Assembly: GCF_001556105.1 (NCBI RefSeq)
Contig: NZ_LSIF01000031.1
Span: forward strand, 1 to 44,075
Length of the DNA stretch: 44,075 bases
Origin: Pseudoxanthomonas mexicana
Lineage (GTDB): Bacteria; Pseudomonadota; Gammaproteobacteria; Xanthomonadales; Xanthomonadaceae
Reading direction: 5' to 3'
The notes beneath the pieces were generated by a model that saw only the letters and a list, made by a program, of their open reading frames with translations, was not told the DNA's origin and ran no database searches. The translations under genes and the position numbers were made by a program. Of this stretch, positions 34,604 to 43,778 are shown one piece after another (the first letter of the stretch is position 1; each line of letters begins with the position of its first letter).

Positions 34604-34670
34604 GATGTCCTGGAGGGGGCCGATACCGACGCTGGGTGGAAGGACATCGGGCGGAATCCGATGCCCCCTC
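34604..34670 (+). other. Interleaved inverted repeats (potential pseudoknot) between flgA and flgM
   Basis: Two 8-bp perfect complementary pairs interleave: 34604-34611 with 34641-34648, and 34613-34620 with 34663-34670. The order 1-2-1'-2' allows an H-type pseudoknot or two mutually exclusive hairpins. They lie after the flgA stop and upstream of the flgM sigma-28 promoter, so only transcripts reading through from flgA would carry them. Confidence 0.5.
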
Positions 34671-34690
34671 GGAATTGTGCGATCCGTCAC

Positions 34691-34717
34691 TAAAGTCCAC
34701 CGGGTGCCGGCCGATAA
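34691..34717 (+). promoter_or_regulatory. Sigma-28 (FliA) promoter for flgM-flgN
   Basis: TAAAGTCC, 11 nt, then GCCGATAA: the -35 and -10 elements and their spacing match the FliA consensus TAAAGTTT-N11-GCCGATAA closely. It lies 30 nt before the flgM ATG and fits FliA-dependent late expression of its own anti-sigma factor. Confidence 0.92.
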
Positions 34718-34747
34718 CTCCCATGAACCCTGTTACAGGCGACTGAC

Positions 34748-35056
34748 ATGAACCAGAAAATCGAAGGCACTCCCCCTGCCGCCATCCGCACCACGGGCCC
34801 CGTGAGTGGCCGTGTGGCGTCCGCCGGCGCCGATCGTTCCAGCCCCGTGGAAGCCAGTGCGGCAGGCGACAGCCTGCGTCTGACCGGTGAGGCCACTAGC
34901 CTGCAGGCGATGCAGCGCGAACTGACCACGGCACCGGCGATCAACGAAGCCCGCGTGGCGGCCGTGCGCGAAGCGCTGCAGTCCGGCACGTACAAGATCA
35001 ACGCCGAGGCGATCGCCGACGGCATGCTTGGCCTGGAAGACCAGCTGGGCGGCTGA
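34748..35056 (+). CDS. flgM: Anti-sigma-28 factor FlgM
   Basis: A 102-aa inhibitor of FliA that is exported through the completed hook. It has the expected disordered Gly/Ser/Pro-rich N-terminal half and the FliA-binding C-terminal helices 'INEARVAAVREALQSGTYKI' with 'NAEAIADGMLGLEDQL'. The gene is under its own sigma-28 promoter and probably also receives flgA read-through. flgN follows 5 nt after the stop. Confidence 0.93.
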   Translation: MNQKIEGTPPAAIRTTGPVSGRVASAGADRSSPVEASAAGDSLRLTGEATSLQAMQRELTTAPAINEARVAAVREALQSGTYKINAEAIADGMLGLEDQLGG

Positions 35057-35061
35057 GCGCG

Positions 35062-35406
35062 ATGAACCACGCGTCCCTCCAGCGACTGTCCACCGCCCTG
35101 GAAGAGGAGCGCCGCGCCATCGTCGAGCACGACGTGGAGGCCCTCGTGCGCTGCACGCAGGACAAGCTGGACGCGCTGCGCGCGCTGGAAACCGCCGCCG
35201 CCGGCTTCGGCTTCCCCGACGACCTGCGCGAAAGCCTGGCCGAGCTGGCCGAAAAGAACCATGCGAACGGCATCCTGCTGGCACGTCGTCGCCGCGAAGT
35301 GAACTGGGCATTGCGCCACCTGGGTCGCACCGAAAGCCACGGCGCCTATGACGCGCAGGGCCAGACCTCCACCGCCAGCGCGCCGCGTCCGCTCGCCGTC
35401 GCCTGA
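35062..35406 (+). CDS. flgN: Flagellar export chaperone FlgN (for FlgK/FlgL)
   Basis: A 114-aa, mostly helical, soluble protein in the standard place after flgM. Typical features are 'LQRLSTALEEERRAIVEHDV' and 'LLARRRREVNWALRHLGRTE'. It should hold FlgK and FlgL for secretion; their genes are 13 kb away in this window. The last ~20 residues are low-complexity. Confidence 0.88.
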   Translation: MNHASLQRLSTALEEERRAIVEHDVEALVRCTQDKLDALRALETAAAGFGFPDDLRESLAELAEKNHANGILLARRRREVNWALRHLGRTESHGAYDAQGQTSTASAPRPLAVA

Positions 35407-35411
35407 GCCCG

Positions 35412-36746
35412 GTGCCGGATCCGCAAACTGCGACCCCGCACCTTGCCGCTCCCGCGGCCGCGCCCGATACTGGCGCCCCTTCGACGCCACCCGATGCACC
35501 CGTGGCCACAGTCCCCCCCGTGAACCCTTCGTCCAGCGCCTGTGCCGTGGACGATATCCCGAGCTTCGCCGATCTCAAGGCGCTGGCCGAACTGATGGAC
35601 GATGGCTATCTGCTGTGCCGTGGCGATGGGCGTCCGTTGCACGCCAACGCGGCGGCCCGCGCCCTGGTCAACGATGACGGTGACGCCCTGGCTGCGCTGG
35701 CCCGTCTGCTGCCGCCGGATGCGATCCGCACGGCGCGCGACACCGGACGCTGGAACGCCGACCTGACGCTGGCCGATGGTCTGGTGTTGCAGGTGCGCGC
35801 CTACTTCCACGGCAATCCCGGCAGCGGGCATTGCATGGTGGTCTTCCATGACGTCAGCGAGGCGCATGCGCGCCAGCAGGAACTGCAGCGCCGCCACGCG
35901 CAGCTGCGCCAGACGCTGGTGCGCCTGGCCGGTGCGCAGGAACAGCTGGTGCAATCGGAGAAGATGGCGTCGATCGGCCAACTGGCCGCCGGCGTCGCGC
36001 ACGAGATCAACAATCCCATCGGCTACGTGCATTCCAACCTCGGCTCGTTGCAGGAGTATCTTCACAGCCTGTTCTCGCTGATCGAACTCTACGAGCGCGC
36101 GCTGCGCCTGCCGGACCCGAAGGCGATGCTGTCCGAGATCGAGGACCTGCGTGCACGCGCCGACATCGACTTCATCACCGGCGACCTGCCGCAGCTGATG
36201 TCCGAATCGCGCGAAGGCATCGAGCGCGTCACCGCGATCGTGCGCAACCTGAAGGATTTCTCGTACTCCGGCCGCGACGACAGCTGGAAGTCCGCCGACC
36301 TGCACGCCGGCCTGGATTCCACCATCAACATCATCTGGAACGAGCTGAAGTACAAGGTCACGCTCGAAAAGCATTACGGCAAGCTGCCGCTGGTGCAGTG
36401 CCGGCCGTCCGAGTTGAACCAGGTGTTCATGAACATCCTGCTCAACGCCAGCCATGCCATCGACGAGCGCGGGACGATCAGCGTGAGCACCGGCGTGGAA
36501 GGCAACGAGGTGTGGATCGATGTCCAGGACAGCGGCCACGGCATTCCCGACGAGATCCTGCAGCGCATCTTCGATCCGTTCTTCACCACCAAGCCGGTCG
36601 GCAGCGGCACCGGCCTGGGCCTGTCGATCTCCTACGGCATCGTGAAGAAGCACAACGGCCGCATCGAGGCGCGCAATGTGCCGGATGCCGGTGCCTGCTT
36701 CCGCATCACCCTGCCGATCCGCCAGCCAGCCGCCGACGCGGCGTGA
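35412..36746 (+). CDS. Soluble sensor histidine kinase (PAS-like, HisKA, HATPase)
   Basis: A 444-aa kinase with no membrane segment. A Pro/Ala-rich N-terminus is followed by a PAS-like domain (about 50-150, from '[20 protein letters not shown]') and a coiled coil. The phosphoacceptor H197 is in '[20 protein letters not shown]'. The NtrB-like ATPase has '[19 protein letters not shown]', '[20 protein letters not shown]' and '[20 protein letters not shown]'. GTG 35412 lies 5 nt after flgN; GTG 35521 is an alternative. Its location next to flgMN and convergent with a GGDEF-EAL-REC gene recalls the Xanthomonas rav (RavS/RavA-RavR) locus, where a PAS kinase signals to such a protein. That pairing is inferred from context. 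Confidence 0.85.
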   Translation: MPDPQTATPHLAAPAAAPDTGAPSTPPDAPVATVPPVNPSSSACAVDDIPSFADLKALAELMDDGYLLCRGDGRPLHANAAARALVNDDGDALAALARLLPPDAIRTARDTGRWNADLTLADGLVLQVRAYFHGNPGSGHCMVVFHDVSEAHARQQELQRRHAQLRQTLVRLAGAQEQLVQSEKMASIGQLAAGVAHEINNPIGYVHSNLGSLQEYLHSLFSLIELYERALRLPDPKAMLSEIEDLRARADIDFITGDLPQLMSESREGIERVTAIVRNLKDFSYSGRDDSWKSADLHAGLDSTINIIWNELKYKVTLEKHYGKLPLVQCRPSELNQVFMNILLNASHAIDERGTISVSTGVEGNEVWIDVQDSGHGIPDEILQRIFDPFFTTKPVGSGTGLGLSISYGIVKKHNGRIEARNVPDAGACFRITLPIRQPAADAA

Positions 36747-36762
36747 GCAGCGAACGCGCGCT

Positions 36763-36895
36763 CCTGTAGGAGCGACGTAAGTCGCGACCGGGAGAGTGCC
36801 GTTGTCCTGGGGCCATGGACGTGCGAACCCGGTTGGATCCGGTCGCACGCTGCTTGTTCGTTTTCCGCGGTCGCGACTTACGTCGCTCCTACAGG
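36763..36895. repeat. Pair of REP-like palindromes, perfect 27-bp inverted arms
   Basis: Arms 36763-36789 and 36869-36895 are exact reverse complements, separated by 79 nt. Each arm carries its own small palindrome (GCGAC-GTAA-GTCGC) in the form GTAGGAGCGACGTAAGTCGC, a repeat type common in Xanthomonads and Pseudomonads. The right arm overlaps the last codons of the GIY-YIG gene. A related, less perfect pair is at 40941-41086. Confidence 0.85.
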
Positions 36896-37165
36896 GGGCG
36901 ACTCGAAGAACGCCAGCTTCTTCGCCCTGGGCAACCGCTTCAGCTGCGCTTCCGCGCGCGACGCCGCACTGCGGTCCGGATAGGCGCGGCTCGCCAGCAA
37001 ACGTACCGGCGGATTCGCGCGCGTGTACTTCGCGCCGGTACCGGCGACATGCGCGGCGTAGCGCGCGTCCAGGCGATTGGTGATGCCGGCATAGAAGGCG
37101 CCGTTGCGGCATTCCAGCAGGTACAGGCACCAGCCGTCCGGCGTCGCCGTGCCGGTGTCAGGCAT
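36878..37165 (-). CDS. GIY-YIG nuclease family protein (UPF0213/YhbQ-like)
   Basis: A 95-aa single-domain protein. The GIY-YIG motif appears as '[20 protein letters not shown]' (YLL/YAG), followed by '[20 protein letters not shown]' with the conserved Arg, and E in '[16 protein letters not shown]'. This matches the small stand-alone group (YhbQ-like) with a suggested but poorly defined role in DNA metabolism. Its start overlaps the stop of the upstream GGDEF-EAL-REC gene by 8 nt. The terminal 'PPVGAT' and stop are encoded by a REP palindrome arm. Confidence 0.88.
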   Translation of the reverse strand: MPDTGTATPDGWCLYLLECRNGAFYAGITNRLDARYAAHVAGTGAKYTRANPPVRLLASRAYPDRSAASRAEAQLKRLPRAKKLAFFESPPVGAT

Positions 37166-38873
37166 GCGCGCGATGGTGCGGCTGGTTCTCGTAGGTGGCG
37201 AAGGCCTGGCGGATGTGCTCGCGCAGGTCGTCGTCGTTCCACGGCTTGGTCAGGAAGCGGTAGATCTCGCCGCGGTTGATCGCCTCGGTCACGGTCGCCA
37301 GGTCGGTGTAGCCCGACAGCACCAGCCGCACGGTATCCGGATACAGCAGGCGCACGCGGCCGAGGAATTCGGTGCCGCTCATGTCCGACATGCGCTGGTC
37401 GGACAGGATGACCTGCACGTCGTTGGTCGCCAGCAACTCGAAGGCATCGGTGACGTTGCTGGCGGCGAGGATGCGGTAACCGTCGCGACGGAACAGGCGC
37501 ACCAGCGAGCGCAGGATGTTTTCTTCGTCATCGAGCAACAGCAGCGTGCGGTCGGGCTTGGTGGCGGCGAACGCGTCGGCGCGCAGGTAGCGGCGACGCA
37601 GCACGGCACCGGCATCCTCGGCCGACATCGGTTCGCCGAACAGGTGGCCCTGGAACATGTCGCACTGGTTGCGGCGCAGGAAGCCGAGCTGCGTGTCGGT
37701 CTCCACGCCATGCGCGATGACCTTCATGCCCAGCTGGTGACCCATCGCGATGATGGCGCAGGTGATCGCCACTTCGCGGTTGCCGGACGGCACGCCCTTC
37801 ACGAAGTTGCGGTCGATCTTGATCTTGTCCACAGAGAAGCGGACCAGCGAATCCAGGTTGGAATCGCCCATGCCGAAATCATCCAGCGTCAGCCGCACGC
37901 CTTCGCGATGCAGTTGCGCCAGCGTGCGGTGGACCAGGTTCATGTCCTTGGCCAGCGCGTTCTGGCGGACCTCCAGCACCACCATCTGCGGCGGGATGCC
38001 GGCCTCCTGCATGGCTTCCAGCACCTCGGACACGAAGCTGGGACGCAGCAACTGCAGCGTGGAGACGTTGACCGCGATCTCGAAGTCGTCGAAGCCCCAG
38101 TCGCGCCAGACGCGCGCCTGCTTGAACGCATTGCGCAGCACCCAGTCGCCGATCTGCACGATCACGCCGAGCTTCTCGGCCACGTGCATGAAGCGTTCCG
38201 GCACCAGCAGGCCGAGCGCGGGCGAATACCAGCGCAACAGGGTTTCCATGCCCACCACACGCCCATCGTGCGCGTTGATCTGCGGCTGGTAGAACAGGCG
38301 CAGCTCGTTGTGGTGGATCGCATTGACGATCTGCCGCGCGATGATGCTGTCGCTGCGCGCGGTGATCGCCGCGCCGCGCCGGTACAGGCGCACCAGGTTC
38401 ATGCCTTCGTGCTTGGCCTGTTCCATCGCGCTTTCCGCGCACTGCAGCAGGCCCGACGCGGTATCCGCATGTTCCGGGCACAGCGCGATGCCGAGCGTGC
38501 CGGTCAGGAACAGCGTGTACGGCAGCACCGTCATCGGCAGTTCGATCTGCTCGCGCAGCAGGTCGCCGAAGCGCTCCGGCGGCAGCGTGCCGGGCAGGCG
38601 CGGTACCGCCACGATGAATTCGTCGCTGCCGTGGCGCCAGGCGCGCGCGTCGGCGCCCAGCGCCTGCTGCAGGCGATCGCTGAGGATGGCCAGCGCTTCG
38701 TCGCCGACTTCCACGCCCATGTTCTCGTTGATCGAGCGGAAGTGGTCGATGTCGAGGTACAGCAGCATCAACGGCGTGCCATCCGCACCGGCGGCGTCGA
38801 TCATCCGTTGCAGGTCGGGTTCGCCGGCGCCAAGGCGCGGCAGGCGGGGCAGGTGGGCGTGCTCGGTGTTCAC
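37158..38873 (-). CDS. GGDEF-EAL-REC protein with degenerate active sites (RavR-like)
   Basis: A 571-aa cytoplasmic protein. The GGDEF domain (about 25-165) has '[17 protein letters not shown]', HGSDEF in place of GGDEF. The EAL domain (about 190-430) keeps '[18 protein letters not shown]' (ETL), 'VNVSTL', '[14 protein letters not shown]' and 'KIDRNFV'. It has lost E-x-T-E ('[11 protein letters not shown]') and the glutamate of the EGVE loop ('VIAHGVET'). The C-terminal receiver (about 450-570) looks functional ('[20 protein letters not shown]', phosphoacceptor in '[20 protein letters not shown]'). The order GGDEF-EAL-REC and the flagellar location match Xanthomonas RavR. It may act as a c-di-GMP effector or a weak enzyme. 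It overlaps the 38870 gene by ATGA. Confidence 0.88.
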   Translation of the reverse strand: MNTEHAHLPRLPRLGAGEPDLQRMIDAAGADGTPLMLLYLDIDHFRSINENMGVEVGDEALAILSDRLQQALGADARAWRHGSDEFIVAVPRLPGTLPPERFGDLLREQIELPMTVLPYTLFLTGTLGIALCPEHADTASGLLQCAESAMEQAKHEGMNLVRLYRRGAAITARSDSIIARQIVNAIHHNELRLFYQPQINAHDGRVVGMETLLRWYSPALGLLVPERFMHVAEKLGVIVQIGDWVLRNAFKQARVWRDWGFDDFEIAVNVSTLQLLRPSFVSEVLEAMQEAGIPPQMVVLEVRQNALAKDMNLVHRTLAQLHREGVRLTLDDFGMGDSNLDSLVRFSVDKIKIDRNFVKGVPSGNREVAITCAIIAMGHQLGMKVIAHGVETDTQLGFLRRNQCDMFQGHLFGEPMSAEDAGAVLRRRYLRADAFAATKPDRTLLLLDDEENILRSLVRLFRRDGYRILAASNVTDAFELLATNDVQVILSDQRMSDMSGTEFLGRVRLLYPDTVRLVLSGYTDLATVTEAINRGEIYRFLTKPWNDDDLREHIRQAFATYENQPHHRAHA

Positions 38874-39508
38874 GCGGGATCGGCAGAGGTCGCGGACGTG
38901 GCCGCATAGGGTAGGCGAAGTCGCCAGTGCGTGCCGTCGGCACCGTCCAGCCCGCCGTCGACGGCGATGGCCAGTGCCTGCAGCAGCGGCAGCTCGACGA
39001 CATCCGCATCGACATCGGCGTCCACGTCCAGCGTGAAGCCGCCGGCCGCACCGGTATCGCCAGCAAGGGCCAGCGACAGCTCGCCGCGGGCCTGCGCGAT
39101 GGCCCGCATCAGCACTTGCGCGATGCGGAATGCGACCAGCGCGACGTCGGGCGATGGTGCATGCGGCAGCGGCGCCAGCGCCACGGCGGCACCCGGAAAG
39201 AGCCGTTCGCTCTCAGCACGCAGCGCCGCATCCAGCCCGATCGACTCCAGTTGCGGCGGATGCAGGGTGGCGTGCAGGTCACGCGTGAGGGCGACGGCCT
39301 CCTCGCTGGCGCGGATGATCTCCTGCAGGTCTTCCCGACGAGCGTCGGCATCGTCCTCGGACTGCACCAGGTGCGCGCCCATCTTGATCGCCGAGAGCGC
39401 CTGTCCGATCTGGTTGTGCAGGGCGCGGCCGACGTGCCGACGCTCCGCCTCCTGCAGGCGGAACAGTTGCAGCAACACGGCGGGCGTGATCGGTGGTGGC
39501 GCGGGCAT
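38870..39508 (-). CDS. HisKA_3-type kinase-like protein with degenerate ATPase
   Basis: A 212-aa soluble protein. The dimerisation/phosphoacceptor helix of the NarX/UhpB family is recognisable: 'RLQEAERRHVGRALHNQIGQ' then 'ALSAIKMGAHLV', with H-N where H-D is usual. The X-region 'LHATLHPPQLESIGLDAALR' is also preserved. The ATP-binding half is not convincing: the N box is 'FRIAQVLMRAIAQARGELSL' with the asparagine gone, and no G-x-G loop is seen before 'WRLRLPYA'. It overlaps the receiver-bearing GGDEF-EAL-REC gene by 4 nt and may be a phosphotransfer or docking partner rather than a kinase. ATG 39508 is preferred; 39580 lies in a terminator. Confidence 0.75.
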   Translation of the reverse strand: MPAPPPITPAVLLQLFRLQEAERRHVGRALHNQIGQALSAIKMGAHLVQSEDDADARREDLQEIIRASEEAVALTRDLHATLHPPQLESIGLDAALRAESERLFPGAAVALAPLPHAPSPDVALVAFRIAQVLMRAIAQARGELSLALAGDTGAAGGFTLDVDADVDADVVELPLLQALAIAVDGGLDGADGTHWRLRLPYAATSATSADPA

Positions 39509-39560
39509 GCCGGCAGTATGCCAGCGGCGTAAGGGTGCAGGGCAGCCGCGTGCGGCAAAC

Positions 39561-39590
39561 GAAACGGGGCGGCCCGTCATGGCCGCCCCG
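39561..39590 (-). terminator. Rho-independent terminator after the MCP gene
   Basis: A perfect 10-bp GC stem (39565-39574 / 39581-39590, 6-nt loop) is followed on the minus strand by TTTCGTTT. It lies 32 nt after the MCP stop and upstream of the 39508 start. Confidence 0.8.
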
Positions 39591-39622
39591 TGGGATCGCG
39601 CGTTATGTGGCGGTGCTGCCGG

Positions 39623-40813
39623 TCAGAACAGCTCGACCGTGCCCGCGCCCATGTTCTGCTGTGCGACCGGCTTGTGCGGCGGCCGTTCCCACTCGGTGCG
39701 CTGGTCGCGCAGGCGGTTGCCGATCAGGCGCAGCGCGCTGAGCAGTTCGTTGTCGGTGGCGCCGCCCGCGCGGTGCAGCAGTTCCTGCAGGGCGAGCGCT
39801 TCCTTGTTGATCGCGGTCAGGCGATCCAGGTGCGTGTTCGCGCTGCCCAGCGATTGCGTGGCGATGTCTTCGAACTGCAGCGAGCGCACGGCGTCGGCGA
39901 CACTGGCGTCGATGGCGTGGCCGCACATCGAGACCTCGCGCATGCCGTCGCCCAGCGAAGCGTTGATCGCGGCCACCTGGTTCAGCATGCCGGCCGCTTC
40001 CGAGCGCGCTTCACGCGAGCGGTCCAGGTCGCGCGAGGCCATGTTCGACACGGTGTCGCGTACCTTGGCGATGGATTCCTTCGAGCTGTGGGCCAGCTTG
40101 CGGATCTGTTCGTTGAAGGCGGTGGAGCGCTCGGACAGGTTGCGCACTTCGTCGGCGACCACCGCGAAACCGCGACCGGCCTCGCCGGCGCGCGCCGCTT
40201 CGATGGCGGCGTTCAGCGCCAGCAGGTTGGTCTGGTCGGCGATCGACTTGACGTCTTCCAGCAGCGAGAAGATGCCGTCCAGGTGCTGCGCCATGTCGTC
40301 GATGTGGTGCACGGTGGTGCCGCTCTGGCCTGCGACCTGTTCCAGTGCTTCCACCAGTTGTTCCATGCGCTGGCTGGCGTTCTGGGCGAAGCGCGCGACG
40401 TCCACGCCGGCCCGGTCGCCTTCGCCGTTGCGGTCGATGATGCGGGAGATGGCGGCGCTCTGTTCGCGCGACTTGCGGTTCATCGCATCGAAGCTGCCGC
40501 CCAGGTTGTTGACGGCATCGCGGATCAGTTCACGGGCGCGCTCGATCTCGCTGCGCGAGCCTTCGATCTCGTTGTTGACGAAGCGGCGCAGCTCGGTCAG
40601 CAGCGCATCCTGTTCACGCACGACGCTGGCGTGCTCGGGCGATGTCTGGTGCGCGGTGACGGCCGTCAGCCAGGCGAAGATCAGCCAGGCCAGGGTCAGT
40701 GATGTCAGCAGGGCCCATTGCAGGGCGTTCGGCCACTCGAAACCGACCGACAGGGGGAACAGCAGGGTGAGGATGAGGGGTGCCGCCAAACGAACCAGGA
40801 TGCGCGAATACAT
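39623..40813 (-). CDS. Methyl-accepting chemotaxis protein without a clear sensor domain
   Basis: A 396-aa receptor. Two adjacent membrane segments near the N-terminus ('[19 protein letters not shown]' and '[19 protein letters not shown]') are separated by only a few residues, so there is no periplasmic ligand domain. The cytoplasmic signalling tip is canonical: '[20 protein letters not shown]' then '[18 protein letters not shown]'. No HAMP domain is evident. The C-terminus is '[12 protein letters not shown]', not a CheR-type WxxF pentapeptide. CheD, encoded nearby, also ends in GxVELF. ATG 40813 is supported by a sigma-28 promoter 30 nt upstream; the open frame further upstream crosses repeats. 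Confidence 0.92.
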   Translation of the reverse strand: MYSRILVRLAAPLILTLLFPLSVGFEWPNALQWALLTSLTLAWLIFAWLTAVTAHQTSPEHASVVREQDALLTELRRFVNNEIEGSRSEIERARELIRDAVNNLGGSFDAMNRKSREQSAAISRIIDRNGEGDRAGVDVARFAQNASQRMEQLVEALEQVAGQSGTTVHHIDDMAQHLDGIFSLLEDVKSIADQTNLLALNAAIEAARAGEAGRGFAVVADEVRNLSERSTAFNEQIRKLAHSSKESIAKVRDTVSNMASRDLDRSREARSEAAGMLNQVAAINASLGDGMREVSMCGHAIDASVADAVRSLQFEDIATQSLGSANTHLDRLTAINKEALALQELLHRAGGATDNELLSALRLIGNRLRDQRTEWERPPHKPVAQQNMGAGTVELF

Positions 40814-40842
40814 GGGTGCTCTCTGCTGAAGCTCACTGATGA

Positions 40843-40869
40843 GTATCGGCCGTGCGGATCGGCTCTTTA
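40843..40869 (-). promoter_or_regulatory. Sigma-28 (FliA) promoter for the MCP gene
   Basis: The minus strand reads TAAAGAGC, 11 nt, then GCCGATAC, matching the FliA consensus with the right spacing. It places this receptor in the late flagellar/chemotaxis regulon. Confidence 0.88.
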
Positions 40870-40940
40870 GGCTGGAAATCCGGCGGTTTCGGGGTTGCGG
40901 GCGATCTGTGACGGAAGTTGCCGCTCCCCGGCCACGCTGT

Positions 40941-41086
40941 TGCGGGAGCGACGCAAGTCGCGACCGCGCCAAGGAGAGGTCATGGCCCTGTAGGGAGTGA
41001 CATCGCTGCCCGTCACCGCTTCTTCTCTGCGCTGAACATCGGTGAGCCGGTGTGGCCGTGCGGTCGCGACTTGCGTCACCCCTGCA
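40941..41086. repeat. Second pair of REP-like palindromes (imperfect)
   Basis: Arms 40941-40966 and 41061-41086 are inverted repeats with three mismatches, containing GACGCAAGTCGCGACCG. They are related to the arms at 36763-36895. They lie between the cheB stop and the MCP promoter. The 94-nt centre contains nothing I recognise. Confidence 0.75.
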
Positions 41087-41105
41087 GTCGCCCCTGTGAA
41101 GATCC

Positions 41106-42173
41106 TCAGGCGATTGCCGCCGCCAGGTCCAGCAGGCGCTGGGCAACGCGCTCCAGCGGCACGGCTTCCTTGGCCGCACCCAGGCGCATCGCGGCGCCGG
41201 GCATGCCCCAGACGACGCTGGTCGCTTCGTCCTGTACCAGCGTGGGAGCGCCGGCCTGGCTCATTTCGAGCAGGCCGCGTGCGCCGTCGTCGCCCATGCC
41301 GGTGAGGATGGCGCCGACCGCATTGCCGCCCGCGCTCTGGGCGACGGAACGGAACAGCACGTCGACCGCCGGCTTGTGGCGGTTCACCGCCGGGCCGTCG
41401 TCGATGCGGCAGCGCCAGCGGGCACCGTCGCGGATCACGCGCATGTGCTGGCCGCCGGGCGGCAGGTAGGCATGGCCGGGCAGGATGGCTTCGCCATCGC
41501 TGGCTTCGCGCACCGCCATGGCCGAATGACGGTCCAGCCGTTCGGCGAACGCGCGGCTGAAGCCGGCGGGGATGTGCTGCGTCAACACGATGGCGGGCGC
41601 GTCGGCCGGCATCTGCTCCAGCACCACGCGCAGCGCCTCCGTGCCGCCCGCCGATGCGCCGATGGCGATCAGGCGGTCGGTGGTGCGGAAGCGCAGTGCC
41701 GGCGGGGCCGGCAACGTGGCTTCCAGGTTCACGCGTGGCGCGCCGGTGCGGGCCAGTGGGCGCACCCGCGCCTTGGCCGCCGCCTTGACCTTGGCGATGA
41801 TCTCGTCGGAATACGCCTGCAGGCCGCTGGCGACATCGAGCTTGGGCTTGGAGACGAAATCCACGGCACCCAGCGCCAGCGCCTGCAGCGTGGTGTCGGC
41901 ACCACGCTCGGTCAGCGAGGAGATCATCACCACCGGCATCGGCCGCAGGCGCATGACGTTCTCGAGGAACGCGAGGCCGTCCATGCGTGGCATCTCGACG
42001 TCCAGCGTCATGACGTCGGGGTTGAGGCGTTTGATCTTCTCGCGCGCGAGCAGCGGGTCGGCGGCGGAACCGACGACGTCGATGCCGGGTTCGCGCGAGA
42101 GGATTTCGGTCAGGATCTGGCGCACGACCGCCGAGTCATCGACGATCAGCACGCGGCAGGGAGTCGTACTCAT
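41106..42173 (-). CDS. cheB: Chemotaxis protein-glutamate methylesterase/deamidase CheB
   Basis: A 355-aa adaptation enzyme that removes methyl groups from receptors when phosphorylated by CheA. The receiver (about 1-125) has '[20 protein letters not shown]' and phosphoacceptor in '[20 protein letters not shown]'. The catalytic domain (about 160-350) has Ser in '[20 protein letters not shown]', His in '[19 protein letters not shown]' and Asp in '[16 protein letters not shown]'. The ATG overlaps the cheD stop (TGATG). It is the last gene of cheR-cheD-cheB and is followed by a REP pair. Confidence 0.97.
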   Translation of the reverse strand: MSTTPCRVLIVDDSAVVRQILTEILSREPGIDVVGSAADPLLAREKIKRLNPDVMTLDVEMPRMDGLAFLENVMRLRPMPVVMISSLTERGADTTLQALALGAVDFVSKPKLDVASGLQAYSDEIIAKVKAAAKARVRPLARTGAPRVNLEATLPAPPALRFRTTDRLIAIGASAGGTEALRVVLEQMPADAPAIVLTQHIPAGFSRAFAERLDRHSAMAVREASDGEAILPGHAYLPPGGQHMRVIRDGARWRCRIDDGPAVNRHKPAVDVLFRSVAQSAGGNAVGAILTGMGDDGARGLLEMSQAGAPTLVQDEATSVVWGMPGAAMRLGAAKEAVPLERVAQRLLDLAAAIA

Positions 42174-42775
42174 CAGAACAGCTCCACGCCCCCGGTGATG
42201 GGGGCCTTGGACAGGCGGGCCCGTGCCGCCGACTCGGCGGCCAGCACTTCGGCGTCGTGTGCATGCGGCAACCGCTGCACGACGGCGCGCCCGGTGTGCG
42301 GGAAATACCAGACCTTGCGCGGATGGATGCCGCGCAGGTCCTCGGCGATCACCGGGATGCGCTCGGCTTCCAGGTAGCGGCGGACGAATTCGGCGTTGCG
42401 CGTGCCGACCGGATTGCTGGTGAAGCCCTTCAGTACGTTGGCGCCGCCGAACACCTTGGCTTCCAGCCGGCTGCGGGAGGCGCCGCGCTTGAGCAGGTCG
42501 TTGATCAGCAGTTCCATCGCATAGCTGCCGTATCGCGCCGGCGCGCCGTCGCCGACATTGCCTTCGGGCAGCAGGAAGTGGTTCATGCCGCCGAGCTTCA
42601 GCAGCGGATCGCGGATGCACGCCGCCACGCACGAGCCCAGCAGCGTCACCAGCGCGGTGTCGTCGTCGATCACCAGGTACTGCGTGGGCAGCAGCTTGGC
42701 GGCTTCGGTCTTGAAACGGGCATCGTGGTACCGCATCACGCGGCCATCGGCGAAGGCGGCGGCCGCGGCGCTCAT
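42173..42775 (-). CDS. cheD: Chemoreceptor glutamine deamidase CheD
   Basis: A 200-aa enzyme that deamidates glutamines on MCPs. The catalytic Cys is in '[20 protein letters not shown]', the His is in '[15 protein letters not shown]', and '[20 protein letters not shown]' and '[20 protein letters not shown]' are conserved. The C-terminal '[12 protein letters not shown]' shares its last residues with the MCP at 39623. ATG 42775 overlaps the cheR stop (ATGA), so the frame continuing to 43054 inside cheR is rejected. Confidence 0.95.
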   Translation of the reverse strand: MSAAAAAFADGRVMRYHDARFKTEAAKLLPTQYLVIDDDTALVTLLGSCVAACIRDPLLKLGGMNHFLLPEGNVGDGAPARYGSYAMELLINDLLKRGASRSRLEAKVFGGANVLKGFTSNPVGTRNAEFVRRYLEAERIPVIAEDLRGIHPRKVWYFPHTGRAVVQRLPHAHDAEVLAAESAARARLSKAPITGGVELF

Positions 42776-43680
42776 GCCGGTGTTCCGGCGCGCCGGTACA
42801 GCGTGCGACCGCAGGGCTGGATGATGTCCGCCGCGTGCAGGTAGTTTTCCGAATGTCCGGTGTAGAGCATGCCGTCGTCGGCCAGGTGCGGCACCAGGCG
42901 CGCGAGGATGCCGCGCTGCGTCGGCTTGTCGAAGTAGATCATCACGTTGCGGCAGAACATCGCCACGAACGGGCCGCTCACGTCGTAGCGCGGCGCCAGC
43001 AGGTTGAGCGGACGGAACTCGATCATCTGGCGCAGCGCCGGATGCACACGGCATTTGCCCTCGTTGGGGCCGCTGCCGCGCTGGAAGTAGCGCCGCTTCA
43101 GCGCGTCATCGAGGCCGGCGATGCGTTCGATGGGATAGACGCCACGTTCGCCGGTGGCCAGCACCTGCGTGTCGACGTCGGTGGCCAGAATGCGCACCGG
43201 TGGCGTCAGCGTGCGGTAGGCCTCGCAGGCCGAGATGGCGATCGAATACGGCTCTTCGCCGGTGGAGGCGGCGCAGGACCAGATCTTCAGCGGGCCGTCG
43301 TGGACGCGCTTGGCCAGTTCTTCCTGCAGGCGCTCGAAGTGATGCGGTTCGCGGAAGAACGACGTGAGGTTGGTGGTCAGCGCATTGGTGAACGCCTGCC
43401 ACTCGTCGCCGCCATCGCGTTCCAGCTGGTCCAGGTAATCCTTGAAGCTGCGCAGGCCGAGGGCCCGCAGCCGGCGCGACAGGCGTCCGTAGACCATGTC
43501 GCGCTTGCCGTCCGCCAGCGCGATGCCGGCGCGTTGCCGGATCAGCTCGACGACGCGGCGGAAGTCGCGGTCGTCGAACTCGAAATCGCGCGTGCCGCTG
43601 GCGGGCGCATCGTCGGCGGGAGGCGGGGAAGTCCGTCGGGTCGAGGTCACCGGAGCGATGGAGCGGGTACTGACGGACAT
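42772..43680 (-). CDS. cheR: Chemotaxis protein methyltransferase CheR
   Basis: A 302-aa SAM-dependent methyltransferase acting on receptor glutamates. The N-terminal helical domain includes '[20 protein letters not shown]' and '[18 protein letters not shown]'. SAM-binding motif I is '[20 protein letters not shown]', followed by '[20 protein letters not shown]' and '[20 protein letters not shown]'. It is first of the translationally coupled cheR-cheD-cheB genes. The 98 bp upstream separate it from an MCP gene on the same strand whose C-terminus fits CheR tethering. Confidence 0.97.
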   Translation of the reverse strand: MSVSTRSIAPVTSTRRTSPPPADDAPASGTRDFEFDDRDFRRVVELIRQRAGIALADGKRDMVYGRLSRRLRALGLRSFKDYLDQLERDGGDEWQAFTNALTTNLTSFFREPHHFERLQEELAKRVHDGPLKIWSCAASTGEEPYSIAISACEAYRTLTPPVRILATDVDTQVLATGERGVYPIERIAGLDDALKRRYFQRGSGPNEGKCRVHPALRQMIEFRPLNLLAPRYDVSGPFVAMFCRNVMIYFDKPTQRGILARLVPHLADDGMLYTGHSENYLHAADIIQPCGRTLYRRAGTPA

Positions 43681-43719
43681 GGGCGTCTCGAAAGAGCGGG
43701 TGCTGATGGAGTGCTGGAC

Positions 43720-43746
43720 CGATGCGCCGCCACGGGGGGCGCATCG
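43720..43746 (-). other. Hairpin between MCP and cheR
   Basis: Perfect 9-bp arms (43720-43728 / 43738-43746) with a 9-nt loop lie 33 nt after the stop of the MCP gene on the minus strand. There is no T-run. It may partly terminate MCP transcription or process the mRNA before cheR. Confidence 0.45.
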
Positions 43747-43778
43747 ATCATCGGCCGGACTGATGCAAACCGCGTGCC

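Noticed and set aside
42776..43054. N-terminal extension of CheD into cheR
   Set aside because: The ATGA overlap at 42772-42775 and the standard CheD length support the short form; the extension is out-of-frame cheR sequence.
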